Below are positions 11,596 through 22,469 of a stretch of 64,000 bases of DNA, one piece after another. The notes beneath the pieces are model-generated. The model worked only from the letters and a program-made list of their open reading frames with translations, made no database searches and had not been told where the DNA came from. Location of the stretch: contig OX393579.1 of assembly GCA_947652605.1 (NCBI GenBank), forward strand, positions 3,534,001-3,598,000, given 5' to 3'. The first letter of the stretch is position 1. Every line of letters starts with the position of its first letter. The DNA is from Elmis aenea (lineage: Eukaryota; Arthropoda; Insecta; Coleoptera; Elmidae). The position numbers were made by a program, and so were the translations under genes.

Positions 11596-13180
11596 CAGAA
11601 GTTTAGTACAAAGCACATTAAAATTTCCCTAAGTTTCTTCATTCATAATATCTTAATGGCTAGATAACAACGCGTGTTATATAAGTCCAAATCTAAACAA
11701 ACACGTACAAAAAATAAAAGCATTAATAATGAATTGAAAACGCAAGTTTAACAATGGAACCATACAATAAGGTAATGTGACGTTATGAATCCAACTTCGG
11801 GGAGGTAATTAATACAAATACAAGCAATAATTAATGATTTTGGAGTGGATTTATTTCAACAAATGAAACAATTTAAGGTCAAAGAGTCATTAAATAGTTT
11901 TTCAATCAAGTTAAGTCACAGAAACTGAACTAAAAGCAATTTTCAACGCCAATGTTGAACGTTATGTGTACAATGTACTTGTTTACATATCAACAGATTT
12001 CCCCGGGGATTATTTTAAGGATTTAATTACAGTATGTTCGAACAATGGGCCGGATAACTGCACACACTATCCATAGCCGATGGGCATTGTTTTCAAACTA
12101 CGACCAAACTTTGAAACTTTCCGGTATGACGCTGCAAGCCCGCGAGCTGCATTTTCCAGAATATGCCCAGCGAACTTCATGAATTGCGCCTTTGTTATAT
12201 TCAGCACCACCGAATCGTAGTTCATTGTGAAAAGAAAGAAATTCGAGGAGCAAAAAAAGCCACTGCAAATAGTTCTAACGGAACAATAAACGCGGAATAT
12301 GTAGAAAAAATTGCCGAGTTTAAAATCAAGAATATAGAACGAAAAGTTTTTCGTTTGAGTTTGTTTATTCCGTTTTATACAGTTTTATAACTTTTCAGGC
12401 TTTAAGCAAATTTAATTTTGTTCGAACGATATAAAATATCGTTCTTTGTGTTCCACTCTGGCATATTTTGACGCATGCACGATAATTGCTTACAGATATT
12501 CAAAATTATACTAGGATATGATAAAGGAAACTACAATTTTTCGATTTAATCAACTTTCCTTATTTTACACTATCAACTTAACAAATTTTGCGGACTAAAT
12601 CGTTTCAAAAAAACGTTAAATGGTCCTTGTTCCAGCCACATGTCTGTAAAAATAAATTAACTCCCACATATGGCAATAAAACAACATGCACAGTAGGGCG
12701 AACGTAATAGGTTATTAACCTATATTTTGCGAACAACTTACTCGGTATAGGTTCTCGGTAATATTTTGTATTAGCTACACTTTCAGACAGACACTTAACT
12801 TCGTCACTCACATTCTGAGAATAACTTACAGGCAAACAAATCAACCACATTCGATTTACACGTGAGAAGTTGCGTCAATGAACACGTTCCACTTACAGAA
12901 TAAGCTTATGGCCTTACAGAAGCTAAAAACACTGCAACAAGTTTGTATATTATTATGTTACTATCGCGATAAAAAGCCAGAATTAAGAGTAAATATGTGT
13001 TAAGCAACTCTTTTAAGATTTATTGAATTACTCGTATTAAGGGCAGAAAATGGCAACAAAAAATGTAAGTCGACAAATTTCCTTGATTAAAAGAATACAG
13101 CAGTAACTAAAAACAGTAAACCGTGTTTTTAAAATCTTACAGTAAAATAATAAGTATTTATTATGTGTTTTGATGAGTAT
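11596..13180. other. Spacer, no gene supported
   Basis: No repeat partner found. Open frames at 12,163-12,390 (+) and 12,605-12,850 (-) are unrecognised and have no supporting signals. Confidence 0.4.
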
Positions 13181-14440
13181 ACGGGGTAAGCGCCAAAATT
13201 TCTCGATATCGCAGGCGGGTCAATTTTTTTTTAACACATTGGTTCAAGTCACATTAGACTTGGAAAAAACAACAATGGATTTTATGTCAATTAGGTGTCG
13301 TTTTCTTATAACCGTCATTCGTTCATCACGATTTTAGAAGTCACGAAAATTGAGTATCGAGCTGTTATTAAATTTCTTACTCGCGAAGGTCTTTCTCCTC
13401 AAAGCATCAAAGTTCGACTGAACGGGGATGTACGGGGACAATTTCCCGTCTTGTTCTGTGGTAAAAGATTGGTCAAAACGGTTTCGAATGGAGCAAGAAT
13501 CCTTGAAATATGATGCAAGATCAGGAAGGACTGTGGAAGTGGTGACGGACTACAAGATTGCCCTTGTTGAGGAACTCCTATTAGGCGATCGACGCTTGAA
13601 GGTGAAAGAACTATCAAAAATGTTGGGGCTTTCAGGTACAAGCACTCGCCGAATCCTCCACGATTGGTTAGGCATGAATAAGCTTAGTGCTAGGTGGGTC
13701 CCCAATCTCTCAGCAGTTCAGCGCCAGCGTCGTGTTGAATGTGCTCGATCCTTTTTGGAGCTCTGTGGAGAAAATCCTGTGAACGCGTTGAAGACAATTG
13801 TTACAGGGGATGAAACCATGGTTCTCTGCTATGATCCTTTGTCCAAAATAATAATCGATGGAATCGAGGCGAAAAGGAAAAGCACGCCAAGAAACGGTCT
13901 TTCAGTCGACAAAAAAGGTGATGGCTACGATCTTTTGGGATTATAAGGGCATTCTTCTCATAGATTTTAAAGAACGCAACACCACACTCAACGGGGAATA
14001 TTATGCAACACTCTTGCACAAATTACGACAAAATATTCGGGGAAAGAGAAGTGGGAAACTGACCAGAGGCGTGCGTTTACTGCACGACAATGCCCCCGTG
14101 CACACTGCTGGAATTGCTCAAGCCGCAATTCGTGACTGCGGTTTTGAACAAATCGACCACCCTCCGTTTAGTCCAGATACGGCCCCCAGTGACTACTACC
14201 TGTTTAGAATTTAGAAAAAGGACCTTCGCGGGCGCCATTTCAGTGACGACCAAGAGGTGAAGGCTGCAGTTTGGGCGCATTTTGCCTACAAACCGAAGGC
14301 AATTTTTTTTAGGGGTATCGAATTGTTGCTTAAACGATGTAATCATGCATTGATGCCAGGGGAGATTATATTGAAAAATAAATTTTAATTTTGAGCCTGC
14401 GCAGTTATTTCATAGTCAGGTAGGGAAATTTTGACAACAA
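13181..14440 (+). pseudogene. Mariner element with nearly complete but broken transposase (DD34D)
   Basis: From about 13,340 to the stop at 14,381 the three frames join into a near full-length mariner transposase. It contains EYRAVIKFLTREGLSPQ (first HTH), VVKDWSKRFRMEQESLKYDA, RSGRTVEVVTD, ILHDWLGMNKLSARWVP (second HTH and linker), IVTGDETMVLCYDP (first catalytic Asp), LLHDNAPVHTAGIAQAAI (second), HPPFSPDTAPSDYYLF (third), and the family's usual YIEK ending. Breaks: a frameshift near 13,430, a second near 13,850-13,930, and an in-frame TAG near 14,212. All three catalytic Asp positions survive. Degenerate terminal repeats sharing AAAATTTC and GCAGGC words can be seen near 13,195-13,225 and 14,395-14,435. 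It is far better preserved than the mariner at 0.7-1.7 kb. Confidence 0.9.
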
Positions 14441-15614
14441 TTAATTTCCTAAATTTTCGCTTTATTTCTACATAATACAGTGTGTTCCAGATTGAACTCT
14501 CCAGCTCTGTACGTCTTTATTATAAGAGATAAAGCTTGGTGTTTTTAACAAAATATTCAGAGCGTTTTCAGGTTTTACCTACATTCAAATGGTTTAACAA
14601 TATCTTCTTTTAAAAACTTATTTTCGTTGCCCAAAATAAATAAATTTATACTTGTTTATCCTTAGTTTCATTTTACTGATGAGTTTAACCTAGCTGTACC
14701 TCTTTTTGTTTTAGTATGTTTTGGGTACTGTTTTCACAACTTTCACGTTGTTCTATCTACAGAAAATATAATGAGGTAAACACTAACGCACCTTAATTAA
14801 AACAAGTGATTTTTAATTAAACAATAATTAACATAAACATGTCTAGGCCAGTTAAGTCAAACATACTAAAACATCTACTTAAATAGTGTTTAAAAGCAGT
14901 ATTAATGAAGTTAAAATGCGAAGAAGCGACTTTGTGAAAAAAAATGTTTCGAAGCAAATATTTGTTCCCGCTCATGTGCCGACCTACGTCAAAAACTATA
15001 AAGCTGCTGTAAAAATAGTATCAATAAACGCTGTAGTTCATGCAATAGAAAATATTATCGGTAATATAGCTCACGCGATAGTAAAAGCGCCGTATTTGTA
15101 ATATATCGATCTGCTGTAATGAAAAAAGGTGTTTATTTTATCGATTCGTACAGAACCTGTCCAAATTATTGCCTGTTTATGTGTTCAATCGCAGATGCAA
15201 TTTTATGTGTTTTATTGGCAAGGCCGCGTAGAAGGATTTTTTTATGAACTGCTGAAGTCTTTAAGAGGATTAGGCAGTCGAGCTGATTAAGGTTGGTCTC
15301 TTTTATCATATCACGTCAGCAGTTTCCTTTTACATTAAGGAATGATACAAGAACTCTCGATAGTTCAAAGAGATAGAACGAATATAGAAACGGTAAAGGC
15401 TAATTTCTATTAATATATTGCGCATGAGTTAGTGACATAATTTCCAGTTTTGATCCTTTATTTTAGCGACTTCTACTCTAATGTAGTGTAACTGAACCTC
15501 AGGGTTTATTTTAATATATTTTGAGGAACAATTTCCTTCATTTCTTTCAAAAAGTTTCGAGTTTGAGATTTAACAAAAATTGTTTTTCTCTTTACTTCAA
15601 AAAATATTTGTTTC
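14441..15614. other. AT-rich spacer, nothing recognised
   Basis: A GTGTTCCAGATTGAACTCTC stretch near 14,480 and a short open frame at 14,886-15,101 were looked at and could not be assigned. Confidence 0.4.
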
Positions 15615-16141
15615 TAAATAAATCAAGCTTTCAAAAAAAATATTGTTAATTGCAAAATTTCAACCCACCATAAAGTTCTGATAAAAAAAACAACAGGGGT
15701 CGCATTTTTCAGCCCCCTGTGAAGGTGGGAGATGATTCAAAATATTACTATGGGAAACCATTTAATAAGTATAATCCTACATATATCCAAATTTGAGAAA
15801 TAAAATAAAAACCTAATTTTGCCGCTCCCCCTTAAGGCTGGTTTACATTAGTCGAGTAAACGGGCAAGTAGCCAGGCGAGTCAAGTTACTCATGTCTACT
15901 CGACCAGTGTAAACAGATGGTCGAGTAAATAGTCGAGTCGAGTAATAGTCGAGTCGAGTAAACAGGCGAGTAATTAGGCGAGTCGAGTGGTCGAGCGGAA
16001 AGGATAGTAACTCGCCCATTTTTCGTCTTCCCCACTACTCTGCGATGAAATCGCCTAGCAACTAGTTCTCCTGTTTAGCATGTAGCCAGTTGTGTACCAA
16101 AAAATAAGATATATTTGTGAAAAATTTGCCTGTAAGTGAAT

Positions 16142-16243
16142 ATGAAGTTGACGGAAGTGGAAACTTTTAAATTCGTGGAGCTTTATCGTGAGCTTGAATG
16201 CCTTTGGATTATGACCAAAGCTAACTACAGAAATAAATCATAA
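16142..16243 (+). pseudogene. Truncated MADF-domain protein of the Harbinger element
   Basis: ATG at 16,142 opens FKFVELYRELECLW then NYRNKS before a TAA at 16,241. F..LY.....LW followed by Y..K is the first half of a MADF (Myb/SANT-like) DNA-binding domain. In Harbinger elements such a protein partners the transposase in DNA binding and nuclear import. Here the frame is 33 codons and stops inside the domain. A shifted frame continues a little further (KWHPKLETDGFKTLKKMLQ) until the foldback insertion at 16,383. No functional protein is expected. Confidence 0.6.
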
Positions 16244-16382
16244 ATGGCATCCCAAGTTGGAAACAGATGGCTTCAAAACTCTGAAAAAAATGTTGCAGAG
16301 AACGGTAGCTATTCCAGTAGCCATAAAATACAAGGTCACTTCCAACTTCACTTGAGCTGATATTGCATCCTTCATCTGACAT

Positions 16383-17748
16383 GGGAAGGTCACGATACGT
16401 TGTCGCTAAAATTTGATTAAGGCTGTGTTTATTGCATCTTGAACATCACAACTAAATACTTTGCAGAGTTATATGTGCCACTAGAGATTTTAATAATGAA
16501 AGAATCTTCATAGTGTCCAACAGCCAAGCAGCGTTAAAAGCTCTTGACTCGTCGGAAGTAAACTCAGGACTTGTTCTGAACTGCATACAAGCCCTCAACG
16601 TGCTAGGAAGCAGGAATAATGTTAAACTGGTATGTTGCCCAGGGCACACTAATATACCAGGGAACGAGAAGGCAGATCGCCTAGCCAAAGTTGGCAGCGA
16701 GACACCTTTCTTCGGAGCAGAACCCGCAGTTGGTACATTATATGGAACAGCCAAGCGGTGTCTTACTGACATATTAATGCAAGGACACAATGCTCATTGG
16801 AAAAAAGTTGCAGGACAAGCCCATTCCAAGGCTATCCTGTCAATGGTCTCTAAAGAAAAGACAGAAGAAATGCTCAGGATGAGCAGAGCAGACATCAGAG
16901 CAACCACAGGACTCGTCACAGGACATTGGGATAAACAAACACTACTACATAATAGGGCTCTCAGAGACCGATATATGCAGAGGATGTGGTGAAGAAGAAG
17001 AAACTCCTCTTCACGTAATATGCCAGTGTGAAGGATTCACACCCTACCGGCGCAAACTTCTAGGGATGGAAAAAACCAACCAAGATGAGCTAAGAAAAAC
17101 ACCCTTAAAGAAAATCCTGGAGTTTTTCAAAAACACAGGACTTCTTTAAGTGGCTATCACCAGAGGGTACAATAGATCAATAGGTCGCAGTACAGGAACC
17201 CGAAAGGGGAACACCTCCGCGGAAATAATAATAATAAATATATGTGCCACTAGCCATTTCTTTCGAAAAAAAATGGGAAAACTGAAAAGTTGAATAATAA
17301 AAGTATTTTTTGCGATCGCGTTGGCCATAAAACCGTCATACAAAACGAGGCCTTTGTTAACCCTATGTTAACCGCCTATGCAAGTCGCATAGATATAGAT
17401 ATACAGATATACCACAACTTCTCAAATCATAGCGCTTATGCAGGGGTTTCGTTTTTGACGGTTTTCTCCGGAACCGTTCAAGATTGTTTCAAAAACTTTG
17501 CACCATTTTACTTGCATAGGATGCGCGTATTGGTAAATAGAAAAATTTAAAATCTATCTCTGACGGTTTTATGGCCAACGCGATCGCAAAAATGACCTTT
17601 TTATACCAATTTTTCAGTTTTTCCCCTATTTTTGCGAAGGAAATGGCCAGTGGCGCGTATAACTCTGGAAAACATTTAGTTTTGATGTCCTTGATGCAAT
17701 AAACACAGCCTTAATCAAATGTTAGCGACAACGTATCGTGACCCTCCC
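16383..17748. mobile_element. Foldback element with long terminal inverted repeats, containing a LINE insertion
   Basis: The left end (GGTCACGATACGTTGTCGCT) and right end (its inverse at about 17,722-17,744) are matched by long arms. TTGATTAAGGCTGTGTTTAT, GCAGAGTTAT.TG.GCCACT and TTTTTGCGATCGCGTTGGCC recur in inverted order near 17,690, 17,640 and 17,580. Without the LINE (16,485-17,239, plus one target-duplication copy) the element is roughly 600 bp with arms covering most of it. Non-coding and non-autonomous. It disrupts the Harbinger element, and partial relatives lie at 2.36 and 11.25 kb. The transposase that moves it is not identifiable. Confidence 0.85.
16485..17239 (+). pseudogene. 5'-truncated non-LTR retrotransposon: RNase H domain and C-terminal zinc knuckle
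   Basis: Open from about 16,500: FIVSNSQAALKAL (RNase H strand with the second acidic position region), then VKLVCCPGHTNIPGNEKADR and LAKVG, the conserved W/C-x-PGH..I.GNE.AD block of LINE-encoded RNase HI. Next, TTGLVTGHWDKQTLLHN matches the spacer seen in I/Jockey-group elements. A frameshift near 16,985 moves CRRCGEEEETPLHVIC (CC..H..C knuckle) into another frame. The ORF ends near 17,147. After a short UTR the element closes with an (AAT)n tail at about 17,222-17,239. It is flanked by a 14-bp duplication of host DNA, ATATGTGCCACTAG, at 16,471-16,484 and 17,240-17,253, so both boundaries are exact. Only the last 755 bp of the element inserted. Confidence 0.9.
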
Positions 17749-17815
17749 TTGTGAAGGTCCAGTTTTTGCATTTTAGGTGTAATCATTGCCAAAAGGTTTT
17801 TAAATATTTCGGGGG

Positions 17816-18049
17816 TCATTCGTAGACCTTAATATCTTCCGCTGCAAGTTCCTTCAATAGGAGTGCTGATGCACCTAGGGCATCTCTCCTCCCTATCCAA
17901 TTACGTACCCACTTTCTTTTTCTTCTGTTTTCTTCATCCTCGATAATTTCATTAATTTCACTTAATAAAACGTCGCAAATTTTTAAACACCTTTTTTTCA
18001 CTATATAACGTAGATGTCGACGGGTCATACCTGTTATTAAAGCGACCAA
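17816..18049 (-). pseudogene. N-terminal remnant of Harbinger-type transposase
   Basis: The minus-strand frame from 18,049 contains RRKRKWVRNWIGRRDALGAS then LLKELAAED. This matches the start of PIF/Harbinger (HARBI1-like) transposases, whose N-terminal region carries an R-rich W.R.W..RR...GA...L..EL...D segment ahead of the DDE domain. Only 77 codons remain before a stop. The DDE catalytic core is absent. Position and orientation inside the 15,836-18,173 TIRs support this, and the assignment rests on that short motif. Confidence 0.6.
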
Positions 18050-18300
18050 CTACTGTCATACTAAAATTGTGTCGTGTAAACGCTCAACAGAAAATGAGAG
18101 GCGAGTCGAGTGCTGGGTCGAGTTACTGGGCCGAGTTTACTGGGCCGAGTTACTCGACTAATGTAAACCAGCCTTAAGGGGCGGGTGACTCCGAAAGAAG
18201 ACGTCTAAGTAAAACATTTTATATGAAAGACTCCTTTAATTTTTGATAAGGATTCACCTCACGATTTTTTTGCAATACTTAAGAAGCACCATGTATATAA

Positions 18301-19752
18301 AGTGTGTCCAAAAGGTATGGAATATGCTGTTTATCTCAGTAAAAATCCACTTTAGGAAAAAACGTTACAGCATTTAATGACATTTAAAAATAAATTCATA
18401 ATATTTTACTTCATTTAATTACCAAGTTTGATTTTTGTGTTGCATTCCTCTACAACTAAAACAAATTTTTCGCTAATGTATGTGCCTGCGTTAGCGAAAG
18501 AAATTAAAACTATGAAGTTTAAATTAAATCGGCACACTTAGTTGGCACAGTAATCCTCTATTTTAGTTTAAGAAGTCGTAAAACAAATCTTCCAGAGGCA
18601 TTGCCGTTACATAGTTCAGTAAATTAGTTTCCCCGAGAGCTATATTTGATCACCATACATGCAAATTTCTATAAAACTAATACCAACTTATTAGATTTAT
18701 TGCCGTTTGATAGGATTAATATTTTATCTCGAATTTAATAACGTAGCTAGAGCGTAACAGCTGCGGCTGTTATGTGATAAATGTGAGAAACAAAACCAAT
18801 CAGAACTACAAAAATTTTTCCTCGATTGTTCGTCGAACTTTAAGGTTGAGCCAGATAATTATTTTTTATTGATCTCGATAAGGCAAACTTTACAGTTCAT
18901 TGCGTTAGTTTAATAAATTAAGACTAGATAACACAATGCGGAAATTACACAGAATTCTGCAAGGAATTATATGGGTAATTTCTTTCATTTCGATTTTTGG
19001 GCATTACTAATTGTCACAATATGACATTAAGTAGTTTGCACATTAAAGTTGTATACATAATTACCGAATTTGTCTCAGGTTTCAAGAAAGAAAACAGATC
19101 TACACTAAAATTTAAATGCAAGTTTTGAGCATAGGTGTATCACACGGTGCGCTATATTTAAGTACAGAATTGTATACAGATATTGGCTTTGTGCCAGAAT
19201 TATCACATTGCATTTTAAATATTTTATACCAAGTATCATTAAATTAATTTCGCTGGCAGGGTTTATAATTTATGATTGTGGCTAAAAATAATTTGCCTTA
19301 TCGAAAATATGGAACTTTAACGGAAACGCAAATTTTTCTGTATTATGGCGCGTTTAGTTCAACGTTAATCGGAAATTTACAAACAATATAATGCCCAAAG
19401 GACTGGAGTTTCAAGAAAATTGTACCTTGGGGAAAATGCAGGCCATGCCTTATTGCTGTACAAACGTTTTTCTAAACGTTTTTAATGAATAATTAAAATG
19501 TGTACCCCATTTTCTAACGATTAATTTAAATTTCAGCTTAAACAATTAAATAAAAGTGTAAAATAACTGGCACATTTTAAAATTTTACCGATGAATATTA
19601 GTTTAATTTCAAACAAAATCAAATTACTGAAATCTACCAAATATTAAATCAAAATCTCTGTTCCGAAGATGTTTAAGTTTGACGCACAATCTAAGGCTAA
19701 AAAATACAGGGTGTTTGAAATTATAGTTTAAGCAAGATTCCCATGCTTGTTA
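18301..19752. other. AT-rich spacer, nothing recognised
   Basis: GTGTGTCCAAAAGGTATGG near 18,302 may be another element edge. Otherwise no gene or repeat that I can support. Confidence 0.4.
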
Positions 19753-20330
19753 TACAGGGTGTTTCTTAAATATTGCGACGTCTCCTTTCGGAGTTACACC
19801 CGCCTAAAGGGGAGCGGTAAAATTAGGTTTTTATTTTATTTCTCAAATTTGGATAAATCTAGAATATTTGGTAGATGTTTTGTACTTATTAAAAGGTTTA
19901 CAATACTTATATTTTCAATCATCTCCCACCTTCACAGGGGACTGAAAAGTGCGACCCCTGTTGGGTTTTTTATCAGAATTTTTTGGTGGATTGAAATTTT
20001 GCAATTAAGAATTATTTTTTTTTTTTAAAGCTTGATTTTAAAAAAACCAACAGGGGTCGCACTTTTCAGCCCCTGTGAAGGTGGGAAATGATTGTAAATA
20101 TTACTATGGGAAACCTTTTAATTAGTGTAAAACATCTACCAAATATCATTCTCCTGCGTTTATCCAAATTTGAGAAATAAAATAAAAACCTAATTTTACC
20201 GCTCCTCTCTAGGGGGGTGTAAATCCGAAAGGAGACGTCTAAGGAAAAAATTTATATAAAGACCCCCCCTTAATTTTCGATAAGAAATCACCTACCGAAT
20301 TTTTTCGCAATATTTAAGAAACACCCTGTA
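19753..20330. mobile_element. Foldback MITE with TACAGGGTGTTTCTTAAATA termini at a TA site
   Basis: 578-bp hairpin-like element. The left end TACAGGGTGTTTCTTAAATA at 19,753 and its inverse at the right end (to 20,330) are flanked by TA on both sides (19,751-52, 20,331-32). Arms match almost to the centre, for example CCTAAAGGGGAGCGGTAAAA versus its inverse near 20,200 and AACAGGGGTCGCACTTTTCA versus its inverse near 19,945. No coding capacity. The open frame over it is incidental. Sister of the outer layer at 15.6-18.3 kb. Confidence 0.9.
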
Positions 20331-20332
20331 TA

Positions 20333-21549
20333 GCTAGCTAATAGGTTAAATTTGGCCAAGTTGCTAAATTCAGTTCTCATTAATAATCCCAAGAGAAACT
20401 TGGAATATCTTAAAATACGAATTTATTATGATGACAAGTAACAGGCTTTCAGAATTTTTAGTTTGTTGATTGGTTGTCAGGGTAACGACATAAACTACAA
20501 CGACCGGGCTGTCTGTTTTATAGTGGTCGTTGTCCGAAACGCAATTTTACAAATTTGACAATGAATGTACCGGTAAAATACCATATGTGATACAATGAAT
20601 TCAGAAAAAAAAATCTATTTGATTATGTAAACAGCTAAAATTGCTCCCATAAGAAAAAATAATGTTGGTTGTCATAAAACAAAAAAGAATCGACCTAGGA
20701 AAAATTTGTGATTTCTATTCAATTCGGCTTAAAAAGTTGCTTGGGCAACGTTTTTACACGTTTAAAATACTTTATTCTTCAAATGAGTTATAGACGATTT
20801 TTAAAAAACACATTTTTCGATTTTTCTTCAATTTCTCGAAAACCTTTTTCTGAAATATCCCGTTTGAATTACTTTGTTTGAAAAATAAATGAATTACAAA
20901 CAAATAAGATGCCATGCACATTAATTTAAATCAGTTTTTCATATTCGCATGTTTTAGGAAACTTAACTTGACTAATGTTGCAAAACTGCAACTACATATT
21001 TCACGTGTCTGTACAGTAACTTTATATAATTGAACACTTGCCAGCTGTCATCGCTTCGTACTCATGAAATGGCCCATCCGGGTATAATAAACTTCGTTAT
21101 ACAAGTCAGATTTTAGCGCTGAATTGCGGAAATCTGAAAATGATTGAATTATCTCGCTAAATGGGAAATATGCCGCTCATTTCGTACCGACTCTGACAGG
21201 AAGATTTCGCGATGATGCTCTATTTACTATGGAAATTGTTTAGCGTAAGCCGAGCTGCAAGTTATTTCGCGAAAAAGCGACGTTTATGCTGGCAATGTGT
21301 CGATTCGGAGTTTCATAAAGCTTGGTTTAGCCTTGGGGCAAAGAAGAGGTCCTACTTTTGCGAGGTTTTATTGAACTACCTGCAGTCAACAGGTAAAGGT
21401 TTGCGTATGAATATTTTGCGTAGGGTTGAACTATTTTTAGCTTTGTTTTAAATTATTATCCTTGCGAATTTGATGATTGTGTGAGTATATTAATAGATTT
21501 ATGGAGCAAAATTAACTTGTGCGCCAAAACAAACAATTTTATTGCTTAC
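20333..21549. other. Spacer, no gene supported
   Basis: 21,050-21,450 is slightly richer in GC and open for 79 codons on the plus strand, but the translation is unrecognised and has no splice signals that I trust. Confidence 0.35.
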
Positions 21550-21639
21550 ATATATCTTTCTCGTGTGAGCTTATGTATAAATTTAAAGTTTCGCGTTACG
21601 AATTCAAGCTGTACTTAGTTTTAAAAAGGCTAATGCGAA

Positions 21640-22436
21640 AAATTCTATGCAGATGACGTGTTGCTATCAGCGAAAAGCGAAAAGGACTTGCAATTCAATC
21701 TAGACGTATGGGCAGATACATTAAGTAGATATAATATGAATATTAATATAACAAAGACAAAGGTTATAGCGAAAAAGAATGAACCAGTTACAGTTATGCT
21801 AGACCGAAAAAAGATAGAGCAGGTAGCAAATTTTAAATATTTAGGAACAATAATTGCAGAAACTGGTAAATTGGAGGATCTGAATAACAGAATAGCGTCA
21901 GCAACGAAATTTTACTACACTACTAATAAATGTTTGATAAGTAAGAAGAAGATATCAAAAGAAACAAAGACGCGAGTTTTCAATGCAGTGTACGTACCCA
22001 TTCTCACGTACGGTTCAGAAACTTGGACACTAACACAAAAACAAAGAATACAGACACAGAAAATGAGATTTCTGAGAAGAATATAGGGATGTATTGTATA
22101 CTGATCGACAAAATCAGTTACGAAAAAATTCGAAATAACCTAGGAGTAACATATTAAGAAAGAGATGGAGACGAATCAATTAAGATGGCTTGGACATCTA
22201 CTACGCATGCCAGAAAATAGATACGCGAAAATAGTATGGAAAATTTGTTTGCGGGAAAAAAGAAATAGAGGAAGACCAAGAATAAAATGAGAAAAAGAAG
22301 TGAGGCAGAGACTAAAAGAAAAAGGAGAGATGTGCCACAATTAGCTAACGATAGGCAGGAGTGGAGAAACATAACACAGAAATAGGAAAGCATACCTCGA
22401 CACCAAAAGATACAAGATGATCCGATTAAGAAGAAG
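21640..22436 (+). pseudogene. RTE-like LINE: reverse transcriptase catalytic block to 3' end
   Basis: Starts at FYADDVLLSAKSEKDLQ, with YADD the catalytic motif of reverse transcriptase, and runs open through INITKTKVIAKK, QVANFKYLGTIIAETGKLED, TRVFNAVYVPILTYGSETW and QTQKMRFLRRI to a stop at 22,084. Beyond it, shifted frames give NQLRWLGHLLRMPENRYAK and the basic tail, ending at the ACCTCGACACC 3' tail. The 5' two thirds (endonuclease, fingers) are missing. Host sequence TATATCTTTCTCGTGTGAGC plus the next 10 bp occurs at both 21,551-21,580 and 22,438-22,467, which may be the target duplication. Same subfamily as 6.5-7.2 kb. Confidence 0.85.
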
Positions 22437-22469
22437 ATATATCTTTCTCGTGTGAGCTTACGTATAACC

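Larger units (their letters stand above)
15836..18173. mobile_element. PIF/Harbinger-type DNA transposon, internally deleted and invaded
   Basis: Perfect 24-bp terminal inverted repeats, beginning GGCTGGTTTACATTAGTCGA at 15,836 and ending with the inverse at 18,150-18,173, flanked on both sides by TTAA. Subterminal regions are full of the words GAGTAA and GTCGAG in repeated, partly inverted order (15,850-15,990 and 18,090-18,150), likely transposase-binding repeats. Two coding remnants point inward from opposite ends: a MADF-type protein (+, 16,142) and a Harbinger-like transposase N-terminus (-, 18,049). This two-gene layout is typical of PIF/Harbinger. The family usually duplicates TWA. TTAA on both sides leaves the exact duplication ambiguous. 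The catalytic part of the transposase is gone, and a foldback element sits at 16,383-17,748. Confidence 0.8.
15615..18300. mobile_element. Foldback MITE copy (outer layer of a four-deep nest)
   Basis: The parts outside the Harbinger insertion, 15,615-15,835 and 18,174-18,300, align with the intact copy at 19,753-20,330. Shared words include AACAGGGGTCGCA, CCTGTGAAGGTGGGA, ATTACTATGGGAAACC, AAAACCTAATTTT, GACGTCTAAG and GCAATA.TTAAGAA.CACC. The left arm is incomplete and the right terminus is degenerate (CACCATGTAT where the other copy has CACCCTGTAT). Non-coding. It is the oldest layer, since the Harbinger element interrupts it. Confidence 0.8.

Noticed and set aside
12163..12390. Plus-strand 75-codon frame as a gene
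   Set aside because: Unrecognised, short, AT-rich, no signals.
14077..14346. 89-codon minus-strand frame
   Set aside because: Antisense shadow of the mariner transposase.
21212..21451. Plus-strand 79-codon frame as a gene
   Set aside because: No recognisable domain or splice support. Base composition is only mildly different from the surroundings.
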